A stretch of 21,381 nucleotides of DNA, taken from assembly GCA_011763485.2 (NCBI GenBank), contig JAANSK020269158.1:1-21381 (forward strand), read 5' to 3'. The notes beneath the pieces are model-generated. The model ran no database searches. It saw nothing but the letters and a program-made list of their open reading frames with translations, and was not told the DNA's origin. Origin of the DNA: Isoetes engelmannii (Eukaryota; Streptophyta; Lycopodiopsida; Isoetales; Isoetaceae). The position numbers were made by a program, and so were the translations under genes. This document shows positions 1 through 9,477 of this stretch, one piece after another. The number at the start of each line of letters is the position of its first letter. Position 1 is the first letter of the stretch.

Positions 1-285
1 CTGCTGGCTAGACAGCCTGACCTGAAACAAAGCCCTCACCCAATCCCAGGCAACCTGCAAGTGAGGGCATAGGACCACACAATGCTCCACCGACTCGAGA
101 TGAAGGCCACAACAAGGGCAAAGAGGACTCACTCCCGGCTTAAACCTTCTCATAAGGGCATACCCTGATACAGCGGTGCACCACCTGCCACAAAAGCACC
201 CTGACCTTCGGTGGGGGAAGTAAACTCCATGTCCATACCCAGGCCGAGCGCCAGCAAGAACCCGGCAACTGACATTAGCCTCAAC
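1..285 (-). mobile_element. LINE fragment, RT zinc-binding domain region
   Basis: Read on the minus strand, this stretch encodes the C-terminal zinc-binding region that follows reverse transcriptase in plant L1-type LINEs (zf-RVT family). Visible pieces are KVRVLLWQVVHRC, then in a neighbouring frame LCPCCGLHLESVEHC with the Cys/His pattern CPxC-x8-EHC, then LCPHLQVAWDWV. The same block in the second LINE of this window reads KVVVLWWQILHRC, LCPLCKRRDETIEHY and LCDHLQPVWSWL, so the two are relatives. At least one frame change separates the two halves, so the copy is dead. It runs off the left edge of the window and no poly(A) tail or target duplication can be seen. Confidence 0.65.
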
Positions 286-488
286 TTTTTGCATATGTAA
301 ACTCATAAAAGCATGATAGCCAATAACTTACGACCATGTTGCATTATGCAAAAACAGACGGATCAGTACATGTTACAACTAGCTATGGCTATGTGCGTCT
401 TCAACTTGTTATGCATATTAGGCATCTGATAAATAGCCTAAAGTAACCCTCACTCGACTATCTGCTGCCATTCTACTAAATAGTTAAC
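286..488. other. Unassigned AT-rich stretch
   Basis: No coding or RNA gene is recognised between the LINE fragment and the tandem repeat. The boundary of the LINE could extend a little into this stretch. Confidence 0.4.
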
Positions 489-650
489 GTTAAGCAAGAA
501 CTACTTATCGCCCAGCTTAATGCTTGACAACTTGAAATACTTGGCCTTAAGCAAGAACTACTTTTGTCCATCTTACTACTTGGCAGTTTGAAATACTTGG
601 TCTTAACAAGAACTACTTATTGCACAGCTCACGGCTTGGCAGCGTTTTTC
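489..650. repeat. Three-copy 56-57 bp tandem repeat
   Basis: Units begin near 489, 546 and 602 with TTAAGCAAGAACTACTT or a close variant. Each continues through a variable middle to CTTGGCAG-like sequence and, in the first two copies, TTGAAATACTTGG. The third copy is truncated. The copies differ by scattered substitutions, so the array is not recent. Confidence 0.8.
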
Positions 651-1560
651 GTATAATTCATCTATAATATATTGAGAAGAGTTCTTCTTAGACAAAAAGG
701 TGCTTATGAATCTGGTAACTACAAATCAGTTCTTCTAATAAGTATAAGCATCTACTTCCTATAACGTAGTAGTTGGATATATTCTAGCGGAAGGAGCAAG
801 AAGGATAAATCAAGCAAGAAAATAAATCATATCAAACTTCAAGCCTTGAACATGGGCAAAAGTGTGCTAGTGAGTTGCAAAAGAATGTGTCTGGAAGTAT
901 ACTTTTAGTAGGGTTTTAGTCCACTTATAGCCTGTTTGTGATTTTTTTAGGTGCTGGTAGGGAGTAAACGCCATCCCCTCCCCCCTTTTGTTTTTACGCC
1001 CTTCCCTTCATGTACCAACATGTCCACTTCAGCAAAGAACCATAGGAAATGATAGCAAATGGTGGTACATTGGAGATTCAAGCCTCCAACTAATCCGCAC
1101 TTATGGCCCGCGCAAATTCTTCCTCCTATGCATTTTTTCCCTGATGGCAAGAAATTCATGGCTGCCCCTGGTACCGGCATGCAAGCACGCGTTTAGGTTT
1201 GGATTTTCAAGCAAATGAATTCCAGTTCATTGATCTAGATGTGTTGGATTTACCTAAACTCAAGAGATATTGCATGACGATCTAGTTTCTTCTGCAATTT
1301 ACAAGAAATGGGATGCACAGAGAGAATCCAGATTGAAAAATAAGATGATGATGCAATGGATGATCAAGAAGATTGTTAAGTGCCAAGGGTTCGGGCAGAG
1401 GAACCTTTCACAGATTCACTAGTTTCAGTGATCTTTTGTGCTCCAGGTATCTGCCTACTGAAGTCACGCGGGATTTAGAACAAATGAAGGAAAATGTTGC
1501 AAAGGAAGCACATCAATCAAATTCAGGAAACACTTATGAAATTTTGCACATCAAATGAAA
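651..1560. other. Gene-free stretch
   Basis: Only short open frames lie here. The piece at 1373-1558 (plus) has a fairly protein-like stretch (RYLPTEVTRDLEQMKENVAK), but no family is recognised and no splice context supports it. No RNA gene or mobile-element end was found. Confidence 0.4.
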
Positions 1561-2383
1561 TTTGCAAACTCAAGAACTTTGAACAATTCAATAACTCATA
1601 AGCACACAGGAAAATCTCGAAGGTAATCCAAATTCATAAAACTCCAAAAGGAGTGAATACAAGAAGGTAATGAAAGATCATCAAATCAAGTCAATATATA
1701 ACATAAAGTAATCAGCAAACTGAATCAATAAAGTCCAAAGCTGGGACAACTCATGAAGGCACACAAACCCAGACGGACTGAGAAGGCAACTCAAGGTTCT
1801 CAAATCTCGGACACTTCTTCAATCTGCGAGGTGCCTTTTATAGCAATGCCAGGGCGTAGTCTAATGAATGTGACCTGAGGCCCACTAGGCCAAGTTGTTG
1901 CAACTGTCAGAGATCCCTGATCGGCAGATAATTGAATTCAGGTGCCAGGATAGTGACCTCTAACGGCCTGTGGCCGTGGCCCCGCCCGTGATGCCAGCCG
2001 GGTGCAAAATCGGCCCGGGGGAAAAATCAGGAGCAGCTTTAGAACATCGTGTCGTGCCGCTTCTCGTGCCACGGGTCGTACCAATCTGCATATCGTGCCT
2101 AAAATCGGGCAGCCCTTCATAACATCATGTTTGGCTACCCTTGGCACGCCCGCTCCCTTCATTTGCCCGAAATTGACCCAAAGGAGCTTGGGCCTTTGTA
2201 TAACATTGACGAAGCGTTAATGTTAACACGGCACCCCACCAAGACAAACTTTAGTAGCCAGAGAAGTTCCAGGACTTCATCAACGGAAGGCCAGTCTTTT
2301 TGTGATATTTTTCTCTGGTCCTGTTGCACAGTGTGGGGGCGTAGCTTTCCTTTTGGAGGGTTCCTTTTGCGATCCTGATGAGT
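1561..2383 (-). other. Non-coding stretch with a minus-strand TATA-like box; possible promoter or LTR remnant
   Basis: On the minus strand there is a good TATA box (CTATAAAAGGC, around 1834-1844), followed downstream by T-rich sequence typical of a leader or an LTR R-U5 region. It lies just beyond the 3' side of the Gypsy fossil that starts at 2384, so an eroded terminal repeat is one reading. No matching repeat was found at the other end of that fossil and no TG...CA boundary is clear. The GC-rich part at 1960-2180 has open frames on both strands but nothing recognisable. Confidence 0.25.
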
Positions 2384-2820
2384 AGGGACAGGTGCAGGAA
2401 TAGGATCAGGAACGGGGACAGAAACATGAGCAGGAATACGGATGGGAGCCGGAACAGATGCGGAAGCGAAGTTCAGAACAGGAACAGGAACAAAGGCAGG
2501 GACTTGATCTGGAACTGGAGCAGAGACTAGGACGAAAACTGGAGTAGGATCACGAGCAGGAACTGAAACAGAAATCGGGACAGGGAGAGAAATAGAGGTA
2601 CGAGCAGATGCAGAGGCAGGAACGGGGGAACAGGATCAGGGACAGAGTCAGGAACGTGGACGGGAAGTGGAATGGGAACTGGGACATGCCACGACGCAGG
2701 AACATGAGTTGAGTTGTGAGCAGGAATGGGGTCAGGAGCCCATGAGACTCTACGGGGTGGAGAAGTCGAAACAGAAGCAGGGTTTGCGGAAGGATCAGAA
2801 CTAGAGCAGGAACTAGCAAA
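2384..2820 (-). repeat. Low-complexity purine-rich tract (Gypsy linker between protease and RT)
   Basis: The plus strand is a run of degenerate 6-12 base units such as GGAACAGGAACA, GGAGCAGAGAC and GGATCAGGAACG. On the minus strand these read as CCTGCTCC/GTTCCTGTTCC-type units encoding Pro, Val, Leu, Ile and Ala. The same kind of sequence occurs at 11361-11480 in the plus-strand Gypsy piece just before its reverse transcriptase, so the tract is the protease-RT linker of this family rather than a free microsatellite. Confidence 0.7.
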
Positions 2821-2867
2821 GCGAAATGATCTGGGCGCCAGCCAATCTGTGGGTTGTGTAGCTCAAG

Positions 2868-3335
2868 CTAAGGGAGACCCAGAACTATACGCACATGCGG
2901 GCTAGCAATGAGATTGAAGGAGATGCTACAAGATGCTCCATCGAACAGAAGCCGAACAGGTGCAGTACGTTGAGTGACTGCATCCGAGGAGATCTCACGT
3001 CCATCAATCACACCAACAACACGGGGATGCTCAACACTGCTTCTAGGGATGGCGTGCTTGAAAGCGAACACACTGTCCATAAAGCAAGCATTCACACCAC
3101 TATCAAGTTGCGCTGATGCTTCCAACTTTTCAGCCTCTGACTCCAACACCACAGGAATGAAAAACTCCTTATTGACCTTATCTGAGGGGATAAACCCCTC
3201 ATTGCATCTGGGTGGAGCCTGAGGAATGGCGGCCAGCTGACCAGAGACTCCTACTCGGACTGACCCCTGAAGTTTTTCGACTGCTTTGGGTGCTTGATTG
3301 GACACCCATGAACCATATGACCAGCCCCACCACAA
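2868..3335 (-). pseudogene. Retroviral-type aspartic protease region of the Gypsy fossil
   Basis: The minus-strand frame contains LEASAQLDSGVNACFMDSVFAFKHAIP, where LDSGVNACFMD resembles the LxDSGAxxxFID active-site block of Gypsy gag-pol proteases. Downstream, SCSISFNLIASPHVRIVLGLPW-like sequence fits the hydrophobic flap and the ILG region. It sits between the gag zinc knuckle and the low-complexity linker, as expected. It is part of a broken element and is not expected to make an active enzyme. Confidence 0.65.
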
Positions 3336-4409
3336 TAGAGGCAGACGTTGGCCTCCCTTCTGCGCTGTTTCTCGGCTGCCGACAAGGGTCCTCGAACTGC
3401 CCGATCAATCTGCATAGGCACTGGACCTTCTGGCCTAGACGGCGTTGCAGAAACTGTCGAGACTACTGGATTGTGTGGAGCTGGAGAAACATGTTGATTC
3501 TGTCGTTCTTGCCTGCACTTGAAGAGGCGGTTGTCACAACAAACCGCAAACTTGATAGCTTCCCCTAAGTTCTGTGGATCCTCCATGCTTAACAACATAT
3601 CCTTGACATCCTCCCGCAAGCCCCTTCGAAAACAGTCTTGCAGGGCAACATCATCCCAGGCAGTGTCAATTGCAATCTGGTAGAACTCAGATGCGTAAAT
3701 TGAGGCAGGGCAAAAACCTTGCCTGAGGTTGCTGAGCCTGGTAACTGTTGTTCGTTGGCGGTCTGTGTCTCCAAACAGGCCTTGAGCTCCGTTGTGAAAG
3801 CAACGAAATCCTGCAGCTCCGGGGCTTGCTCCCGGGGGATTCACCTTGATACAATACGGATATGCCATCTGCGTTACTAGGATAGCAAGAAAACCCTTAG
3901 TATACGGTGCAGGAAATCTAGATAAATACCCATTTCGAAAATGTACAGGCTTAAAACGCTAGAAAATGTGATAAAAAACCACCCCTTTCCGTATATTTTC
4001 GTACGAAAACACTCCAAAATAACCCATTCCTTATAACTCAGATGGTTCATATGGCATTTCAAGGTGAACCCCCCTTGGGCTTGCTTCTCCAACAAAGGTG
4101 CAAACCAACTGAGATCTGGTCCCGAAAGGAGAGAACCGACTAGTCCAACCTGTTCTCGGTCAGTGGGATACCTGTGAGGGTGGAGCCGAATAACAAGTCG
4201 AATCTGATTCATAAAACCCCGGAGTTTGGATCTAGTGCCATCAAATTTCTCCAGCAAACTGATCTTGGGCTCTGATGGCCTCACCTCCGAGCTAGAAGCT
4301 GATTCATTGGAAGTTATCCGCTTCCTAAGCTCCTGGTTATCTCACTGCAACTGCTGACAAATTTGAGCGAGCAGCTGCAGCTGCTGTGCATATGTTAAAA
4401 CCTCCCCCA
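3251..4409 (-). pseudogene. Gag region with CCHC zinc knuckle (Gypsy fossil)
   Basis: The N-terminal part shows ISLLEKFDGTRSKLRGFMNQ followed by RYPTDREQVGLVGSLLSGPDLSWF, a typical retrotransposon Gag (capsid) pattern. The C-terminal part carries the CCHC zinc knuckle CLYCGGAGHMVHGC (C-x2-C-x4-H-x4-C). The probable gag start lies near 4409. The region is broken in a few places and is described only as a fossil. Confidence 0.75.
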
Positions 4410-4787
4410 TGAGGACCGACAGTATCAATGACTACTCAGAAGAATCACCGTGGCGATCTGGCATAGCAGAGTAAAGCAGAACAATTTTTTTTTTTCCAAT
4501 TTTTTTTTTCAACGTAAACTGCTAAAGAGGATCGCGACCGCGATCCTAAGGAGCAAGCAACTAAGGAATTTTTTCAACCAGACATGCCTAACAGGATCGC
4601 CACCACGATCTTGAGGAGCAACACAATACAAAAGAGAACACCTACTTAGTCAGAGCAGTCGCAGTTGCGATCTTCCAAAGCTATCCGAGCAGGAAAGCTC
4701 CGAGCAGGCGCAGGTGTGAACTTCCCAAGTTGACCCACTGACTAGCTCCGAGGAGACCAGAACCGATAATAGGATTCCGGTTCAAAC

Positions 4788-5163
4788 TGTCATGAACCTA
4801 ACCGAAATACACGAAAACTATGTACAAAAATACAGAAGGTGTACGCCAAGATCTGGCAAGAATTTTATTATACAAGGGAAACAAGAGTACAATGGCCCGA
4901 AGGCGATCAAGAATGCAGAACAGAGACGAGCGCCTAGAAGGCTCAAGGTTGGCGTTGAACCGGAATAGCTCGCAAGAAAGGCTCCGCTATATGTACTCGC
5001 ACGGTCGGTCGAGATCGTGCCACTCCAACGGCTGAGATGGCGCGAGGTGTCACCCATGCATGCTATCCGTGTGACGATCGTATTGGCCAATATTCGTATG
5101 GTCGTCACAATAAGATTGTACAAAAGGAATAAGAACAACAAGGAAGGAATTCCACCCATGACA
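4788..5163 (-). repeat. Candidate LTR (376 bp) of the Gypsy fossil
   Basis: The stretch is bounded by the short inverted ends TGTCATG (4788) and CATGACA (5163). In minus orientation it has a TATA-like CATATAG near 4987-4994, then an AATAAA-type polyadenylation signal near 4862-4872, which is the promoter-then-poly(A) order of an LTR. It lies upstream of gag at the right distance. The five bases flanking each side differ (CAAAC and GACAG), so it is not a solo LTR. No canonical primer-binding site was recognised directly inside it. Confidence 0.55.
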
Positions 5164-6220
5164 GACAGGTGGCATGTTCATGATAAAATGTTCAGGGTGT
5201 GTTTGGTGGGCCCATAATGAGTCATGCACCTTTTCAAAGCCAGTTCAAATTCAAGAATAAATTCGCCATGCGGACCACTCACGTGGTTGTTAAAATTTAA
5301 ATTTCAAATTTTCCCCCTCAAATTCAAATTCCCCCTCCCTTATCTCAATTCGACTTGAATGGCTTGGTAAGACTTCATAGGATACATGCATTGTACTCTT
5401 GTAACCTGCAAGACATCTTGTTGCTCGTTTCACCACTCGTTGATATATGTTGTGGCATACCAAATTTGCTTACAGATACTCATAGGACCGAGAAACAGAT
5501 GGGGGGATTAACCCACAAAACGCTTAGTGTTAGAGAAATATTTTACTTTGACCAACATGCATGATTCACCTGCAAAGAGGATGGAGAACAATCAAAGCCT
5601 TATTTTTTAGGAGGTTTGTAATTTCTCACCCGTCGATGTATTGTGGACATGACTAATTCTGATTGATCTGGATTGCACTTCAGAAAAGGCAAGCCTGCTA
5701 AAAAGAAAAACAAAATAAGCAAGAAAAGGCGTAGTAGGCCTATTCAAAAGATCAGAATCTAAGCAAATTTGACACCATATGGCAAGCTTATGTAAACTCA
5801 TACACCAAATAAATGGTCCTATAGGCCATTTGTTTCCGTAGAGTAGACGATAAAAAGCAATTCAATATCAACTGATCCATTATTGTATTTAAGATAAAAA
5901 GCAATTCAATTCATCAACTCAGTGATTACATTTAAAACCCAGTGTATAATCCTTAAATTTGTCATCACAATTCAAATTGTTACTGGAATAATGTTTCCTT
6001 TGACGACAGTGAAAAAATGACCATGGATTGCAAGTCAAATACATTTATATTATCAGTTTACACTAACAAGTACAACATTTACGCCAACCAAAACCTGAAA
6101 CCAAACCTCCATCCAAGCATACAACAGACCCAATACAGATTGGCGGGATAAAAAATAGGGCAAAGTGTGCAGGCGGCTTTCCTTCCAGCATCAGCTCTAA
6201 ATCGAGTAAATGTTTAATCC
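5164..6220. other. Intergenic stretch, 3' of the lectin receptor kinase
   Basis: AT-rich, with no supported gene of its own. It includes homopurine/pyrimidine runs around 5290-5345 and a 20-base direct repeat (ATAAAAAGCAATTCAAT, near 5850 and 5893). The part at 6063-6245 (minus) may hold the displaced C-terminal tail or 3' UTR of the kinase gene: a frame overlapping its end continues with EIGIKHLLDLELMLEGKPP. Confidence 0.4.
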
Positions 6221-7972
6221 CTATTTCCATAGAACATGGCAGCATTTTCGCATTTTAGGTCTATGATCGGGATCATCTTGACAACACAACAATCCCAATG
6301 TTAAAACCTTTTCCATTTGCATGGAATCAAATCCCACGGCATTCAACCGTGGATCTGCAGCATCTAAAATGTTGCCCTTTACTTTCATCCATTTTACCTC
6401 CTCCACCAAATTCCGTTCTGATACACTCTTCCCAGTTGCTATTTCAAGGACCAATGATCCAAAACTATAAACATCATACTTTTCAGTTTCATCCTTTGCT
6501 AGTATGCTATCTACAGATGCGTCTGAAACCAGCAGCTCGGCAACTCCAAAATCACCAAGGTGAGCATTAAAATATCTATCTAAAAGAATACTAGATGCTT
6601 TGACATTTCTGTGAATGATCTTTTGTTCCCATCCATGATGCAGGAATGCAAGTCCCTCTGCAAGCCCTAGTATTATATTATAACGTTGCTGCCAAGAAAA
6701 GGAATATGTAGGATCAAATAGGTACTTATCCAAGCTTCCATTTGGCATATAATCATACACCAGCAATAATTTTCCATTTTTAATGCACCATCCCATAAGT
6801 GTGACCAAATTCTTGTGTCTGAGAATGCTTATTTCAGAGACCTGTGCAATATTCTGCATCTGATCTTGGCATACAACATTCTTCAGCACTTTGATGGCCA
6901 CATCATGACCATTTTCAAGAATACCCCTGTAGAATTCTCCATATTTTCCATTACCCAAAAGATTGTCTTGGCTAAAATTTCTGGTGGCTGTCTTGAGTTG
7001 TTGATATGTGTAGGTTGACATAGATTTCTGTCTCTTCAGTTTCCACCATAGCCATGATCCTGTAAGCAGGTAAATGGCAATTGACAAAGATAACAGAGCA
7101 CTAGCAAGTGGCAAAACTACTTTGGATTCATCCTGAAAACAGTTGGAATCTGAGGCACTAAAATTCCAGGAGTAAACTCTGTATGATGCTGTTTGAATGC
7201 TCCCTGTAGAAGCAGAAATTCCCAAATACATTGTATCCATAATCACATTACTTAAGTTTCCAATTGCATGACTGAGCAAAACCATCTCAGGTTTGGTGGT
7301 ATTTCTTGAAAGCCTTATTTGGAGTTGGCCTGTTGCAGCTGTATAATCAATCCATGCGGTGAGTGTAAAAGTTCTATCCAATGCAACATCATCTGGAACT
7401 ATTACATTTTCTAAGGAATTTAAACTGTTGACATCTATTCCAACATGGGGTCTAGCAGGATCATTGTACTCAATATTTTGGTAAGTATCAAATTCTATAG
7501 CAAATATGTGATGATACAAAGAATTTGCATTTGCTCTAGTAGTTATCATCCCCAAACCAGCACCAGTGCTATACATGGGTGTATAAGGCATTCCATATGT
7601 TATTATAAATGCCATTCCATCTGCTGGAGGGCCATTAACAGGGGCAATTTGAAATGTAAATGAAGTGCTGAAAGATCGTAGTGTTTTCGGATTAATACAG
7701 GGGTCTAGCAGATGAATTTCTTTGTTGTAGAAGACAGTACCTGCACTATTTGTTGAGTTTATTTCTGTGAGCTCAATATGATCAGAAAATTGCTGTGCAT
7801 CGCCAGCGAATGAAAGAAAGGGGCTCTGATTTGCTGAATTTAGGAGAAGAGAGAAGTGTTGTTGAGCAAGTAGTGGCTGCAGCATCACAAGATGGAATAG
7901 CAAAAGGCAGATCATTGTCCAAAGATTTAGCAAAAGACATGGCATTTTGATCATAGGACCATATTGTCCCAA
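6221..7972 (-). CDS. L-type lectin-domain receptor-like kinase, probable pseudokinase
   Basis: A single uninterrupted 583-codon frame. In order: hydrophobic signal peptide (about 10-37), legume-lectin domain (about 37-275) with the metal-site block AIEFDTYQN...HVGIDVNSL, membrane helix (about 285-308) followed by the basic stop-transfer KLKRQK, and a kinase domain (about 330-583). It should sit in the plasma membrane with the lectin outside. The kinase keeps the VAIK lysine (361), the alpha-C glutamate (380) and DFG (474-476). However, HRD is HRN (454-456), the loop asparagine is serine (HRNVKASS), the glycine loop reads GNGKYGEF with Phe for the usual Val, and the activation segment is about 20 residues short with no GTxGYxAPE. 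The C-terminus ends right after the RPKM block and may have lost a tail through a late frame change. Family assignment is firm. Loss of phosphotransfer is inferred from these residues. The start is uncertain between Met1, Met7 and Met10; Met7 or Met10 gives the more typical signal peptide. Confidence 0.93.
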   Translation of the reverse strand: MGQYGPMIKMPCLLLNLWTMICLLLFHLVMLQPLLAQQHFSLLLNSANQSPFLSFAGDAQQFSDHIELTEINSTNSAGTVFYNKEIHLLDPCINPKTLRSFSTSFTFQIAPVNGPPADGMAFIITYGMPYTPMYSTGAGLGMITTRANANSLYHHIFAIEFDTYQNIEYNDPARPHVGIDVNSLNSLENVIVPDDVALDRTFTLTAWIDYTAATGQLQIRLSRNTTKPEMVLLSHAIGNLSNVIMDTMYLGISASTGSIQTASYRVYSWNFSASDSNCFQDESKVVLPLASALLSLSIAIYLLTGSWLWWKLKRQKSMSTYTYQQLKTATRNFSQDNLLGNGKYGEFYRGILENGHDVAIKVLKNVVCQDQMQNIAQVSEISILRHKNLVTLMGWCIKNGKLLLVYDYMPNGSLDKYLFDPTYSFSWQQRYNIILGLAEGLAFLHHGWEQKIIHRNVKASSILLDRYFNAHLGDFGVAELLVSDASVDSILAKDETEKYDVYSFGSLVLEIATGKSVSERNLVEEVKWMKVKGNILDAADPRLNAVGFDSMQMEKVLTLGLLCCQDDPDHRPKMRKCCHVLWK

Positions 7973-8021
7973 TATTTACACAGGAAGACATGGCACTTTG
8001 ATCATAAGGATCTTATTGCCC
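7936..8021. repeat. 50 bp-spaced direct repeat across the kinase start
   Basis: GACATGGCATTTTGATCATA (from about 7936) recurs as GACATGGCACTTTGATCATA (from about 7986), and each is followed by a related TATTG(T/C)CCC. The first copy lies inside the first codons of the receptor-kinase frame and the second in its 5' leader, so the start region arose by, or was altered by, a local duplication. Confidence 0.75.
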
Positions 8022-8281
8022 CGCACGTTTTCTGCAATCGTGATCCCCACTTCACAACGTGATGATCGAATATCGTTTACTTTTTTAGTTGCAAATTCGA
8101 AGGGCTTACTTATTTGTTTTCCAGCAAATATTCTATGTATACGAGCAAAACTGAAAAACGAAAAGGTGAATTTTAAATATAGGTTAGTAGTTAGCTAAGA
8201 TGACTTTGAAGCATTTGCATAGTAATTTTGATGGTTTTGATGCTTCAGGTTTTGATGCCACGTAGCATTTCGTCATTCTGG

Positions 8282-8735
8282 AATAGAATAGTTGCCACGT
8301 GGACTGCAGTCCACTGTAAGAAGATAATTAAGAATGTTTCTGGGATAGAATAGTTGCTACGTGGCAGTCCAGTGTAGGAAGATAATTAAGAATGATGACC
8401 AACTCATCATTCTGGGATAGAATAGTTGCCACGTGACAGTCCATTGTAGGAAGATAATCAAGAATGATTCTGGGATAGAATAGTTGCTACGTGGCAATCC
8501 ACTGTAGGAAGATAATTAAGAATGATGACTAACTCATCATTCTGGGATAGAATAGTTGCCACGTGGCAGTCCACTGTAGGAAGATAATCAAGAATGATTC
8601 TGGGATAGAATAGTTGCTACGTGGCAGTCCACTGTAGGAAGATAATTAAGAATGATGACCAACTCATCATTCTGGGATAGAATAGTTGCCACGTGAAGAA
8701 TGATTTGGTATAGAATAGTTGCTACGTGGCAGTAA
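8282..8735. repeat. Higher-order minisatellite, alternating 72 and 58 bp units
   Basis: Eight units each begin GATAGAATAGTTG (or a close variant) and carry an ACGTG core. The core spacing is 62, 72, 58, 72, 58, 72 and 33 bp, giving a 130 bp dimeric period in the centre. The long units contain a perfect hairpin, AGAATGATGA-CCAAC-TCATCATTCT. The short units have AGAATGATTCT in its place, 14 bases shorter. The left end carries a perfect 16 bp palindrome, GTGGACTGCAGTCCAC (8299-8314). Confidence 0.9.
8296..8730. promoter_or_regulatory. Cluster of eight G-box/ABRE-like ACGTG elements
   Basis: ACGTG cores start at 8297, 8359, 8431, 8489, 8561, 8619, 8691 and 8724. Four read CACGTG (G-box, at 8296, 8430, 8560 and 8690) and four read TACGTGGC; with CACGTGGC at 8560, five match the ABRE consensus YACGTGGC. 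They lie 0.3-0.75 kb upstream of the receptor-kinase start on the opposite strand, inside the minisatellite. In plants such cores bind bZIP (ABF, GBF) and bHLH (PIF) factors. Binding here is an inference from motif and position only. Confidence 0.5.
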
Positions 8736-8739
8736 AAAT

Positions 8740-9033
8740 TCAATTCAATTTAAGTTAATTTATTTATGTGGTATGCAATGTTTACTTGGTTTTGTATTTC
8801 CAATATTATGAGCATTGACGTATTAATCCATGCGGGACAACTTATTAGAGAGTAAATTATCTTATTTTGATGCAATTGTTTTTTGAGGTTTTTTCTCCTC
8901 TAGAAAAGAGGGGAAAAGGCAGGCGGGTTAGGATTTTGGAAATGACTTAAAGCATGGGGTGGATGTTTGGCACGAGTCTTTTATGCCTGAACACCTCTTG
9001 GAGGTACAATCATAATATCCCTATTGAAGTCAT
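8740..9033. other. Unassigned stretch
   Basis: AT-rich at first, then mixed composition. No gene, repeat or RNA recognised. Confidence 0.4.
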
Positions 9034-9477
9034 GTGCAACATCATATGGAGTGGCTGGTCAGGCGGGATCAATGCAACATAGCGCGCCCTGATAGGTCCA
9101 AATGCTGGGCAGTGTTGAAAAGTGCGTCACTCGTCATTAATAGAACTAAGCTGGCAACACTCACAGAGCCTATACTCTCGCGCTTCTTGGATCCATCCGA
9201 CTGTCTCAATTCAAAAGCAGTGAGCACTTGTGTGAATGGATGCAATGTGTCTGCACTTCTTCAGAGGTAGATATGTTCACAGGTACTCTTGTGGACCCTG
9301 CTCAAGAGTGGGATTGGTCTAGCTTTTGTAGTGTGCAATTATTTCCTGTTCCAAAGCCCCAGCATCCCAAAGCTTGTCAAGGAAGCATGTGTCGAGATAA
9401 TGCCTCAGGCGATTGTGATCCTCCTCGGTTTCTATTTGTATCACGCTCCTCCACATTCCATCCGAAAAGCTAATTAG
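9034..9477 (+). pseudogene. Unrecognised coding remnant
   Basis: One reading frame runs across this stretch with a single internal TAG (9268-9270). The first half contains SLVINRTKLATLTEPILSRF and CLNSKAVSTCVNGCNVSALL; the second contains WTLLKSGIGLAFVVCNYFLF and VKEACVEIMPQAIVILLGFY. The Leu/Ala/Val-rich helical look and regular spacing would fit helical-repeat or membrane-associated protein, but no family is recognised. It could be an exon of an unrecognised gene, a pseudogene piece or a chance open frame. No clear splice sites were confirmed. Confidence 0.3.

Larger units (their letters stand above)
2384..5163 (-). mobile_element. Ty3/Gypsy LTR retrotransposon fossil (5' LTR, leader, gag, protease)
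   Basis: Reading down the minus strand the order is terminal repeat (4788-5163), leader (about 4410-4787), gag (about 3250-4409), aspartic-protease-like region (about 2868-3335) and a low-complexity Pro/Val/Leu/Ala linker (2384-2820). This is the usual 5' order of a Gypsy element. Reverse transcriptase, RNase H, integrase and a 3' LTR are not seen next to it. The copy is broken, with several breaks and the whole 3' half lost. With only one LTR its age cannot be dated, but the decay suggests an old insertion. Confidence 0.8.

Noticed and set aside
1373-1558. Short plus-strand ORF with a protein-like middle
   Set aside because: Too short, no family, no splice or start context; kept only as a remark in the gap entry.
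2895-3568. Plus-strand open frames across the gag/protease region
   Set aside because: They lie antisense to recognisable Gag and protease motifs and show no domain of their own.
4788-5163. Solo LTR
   Set aside because: The flanking five-base sequences differ and gag lies immediately downstream, so it fits a 5' LTR of the fossil better.
6298-7663. Plus-strand open frames within the lectin kinase
   Set aside because: Shadows of the minus-strand coding sequence.
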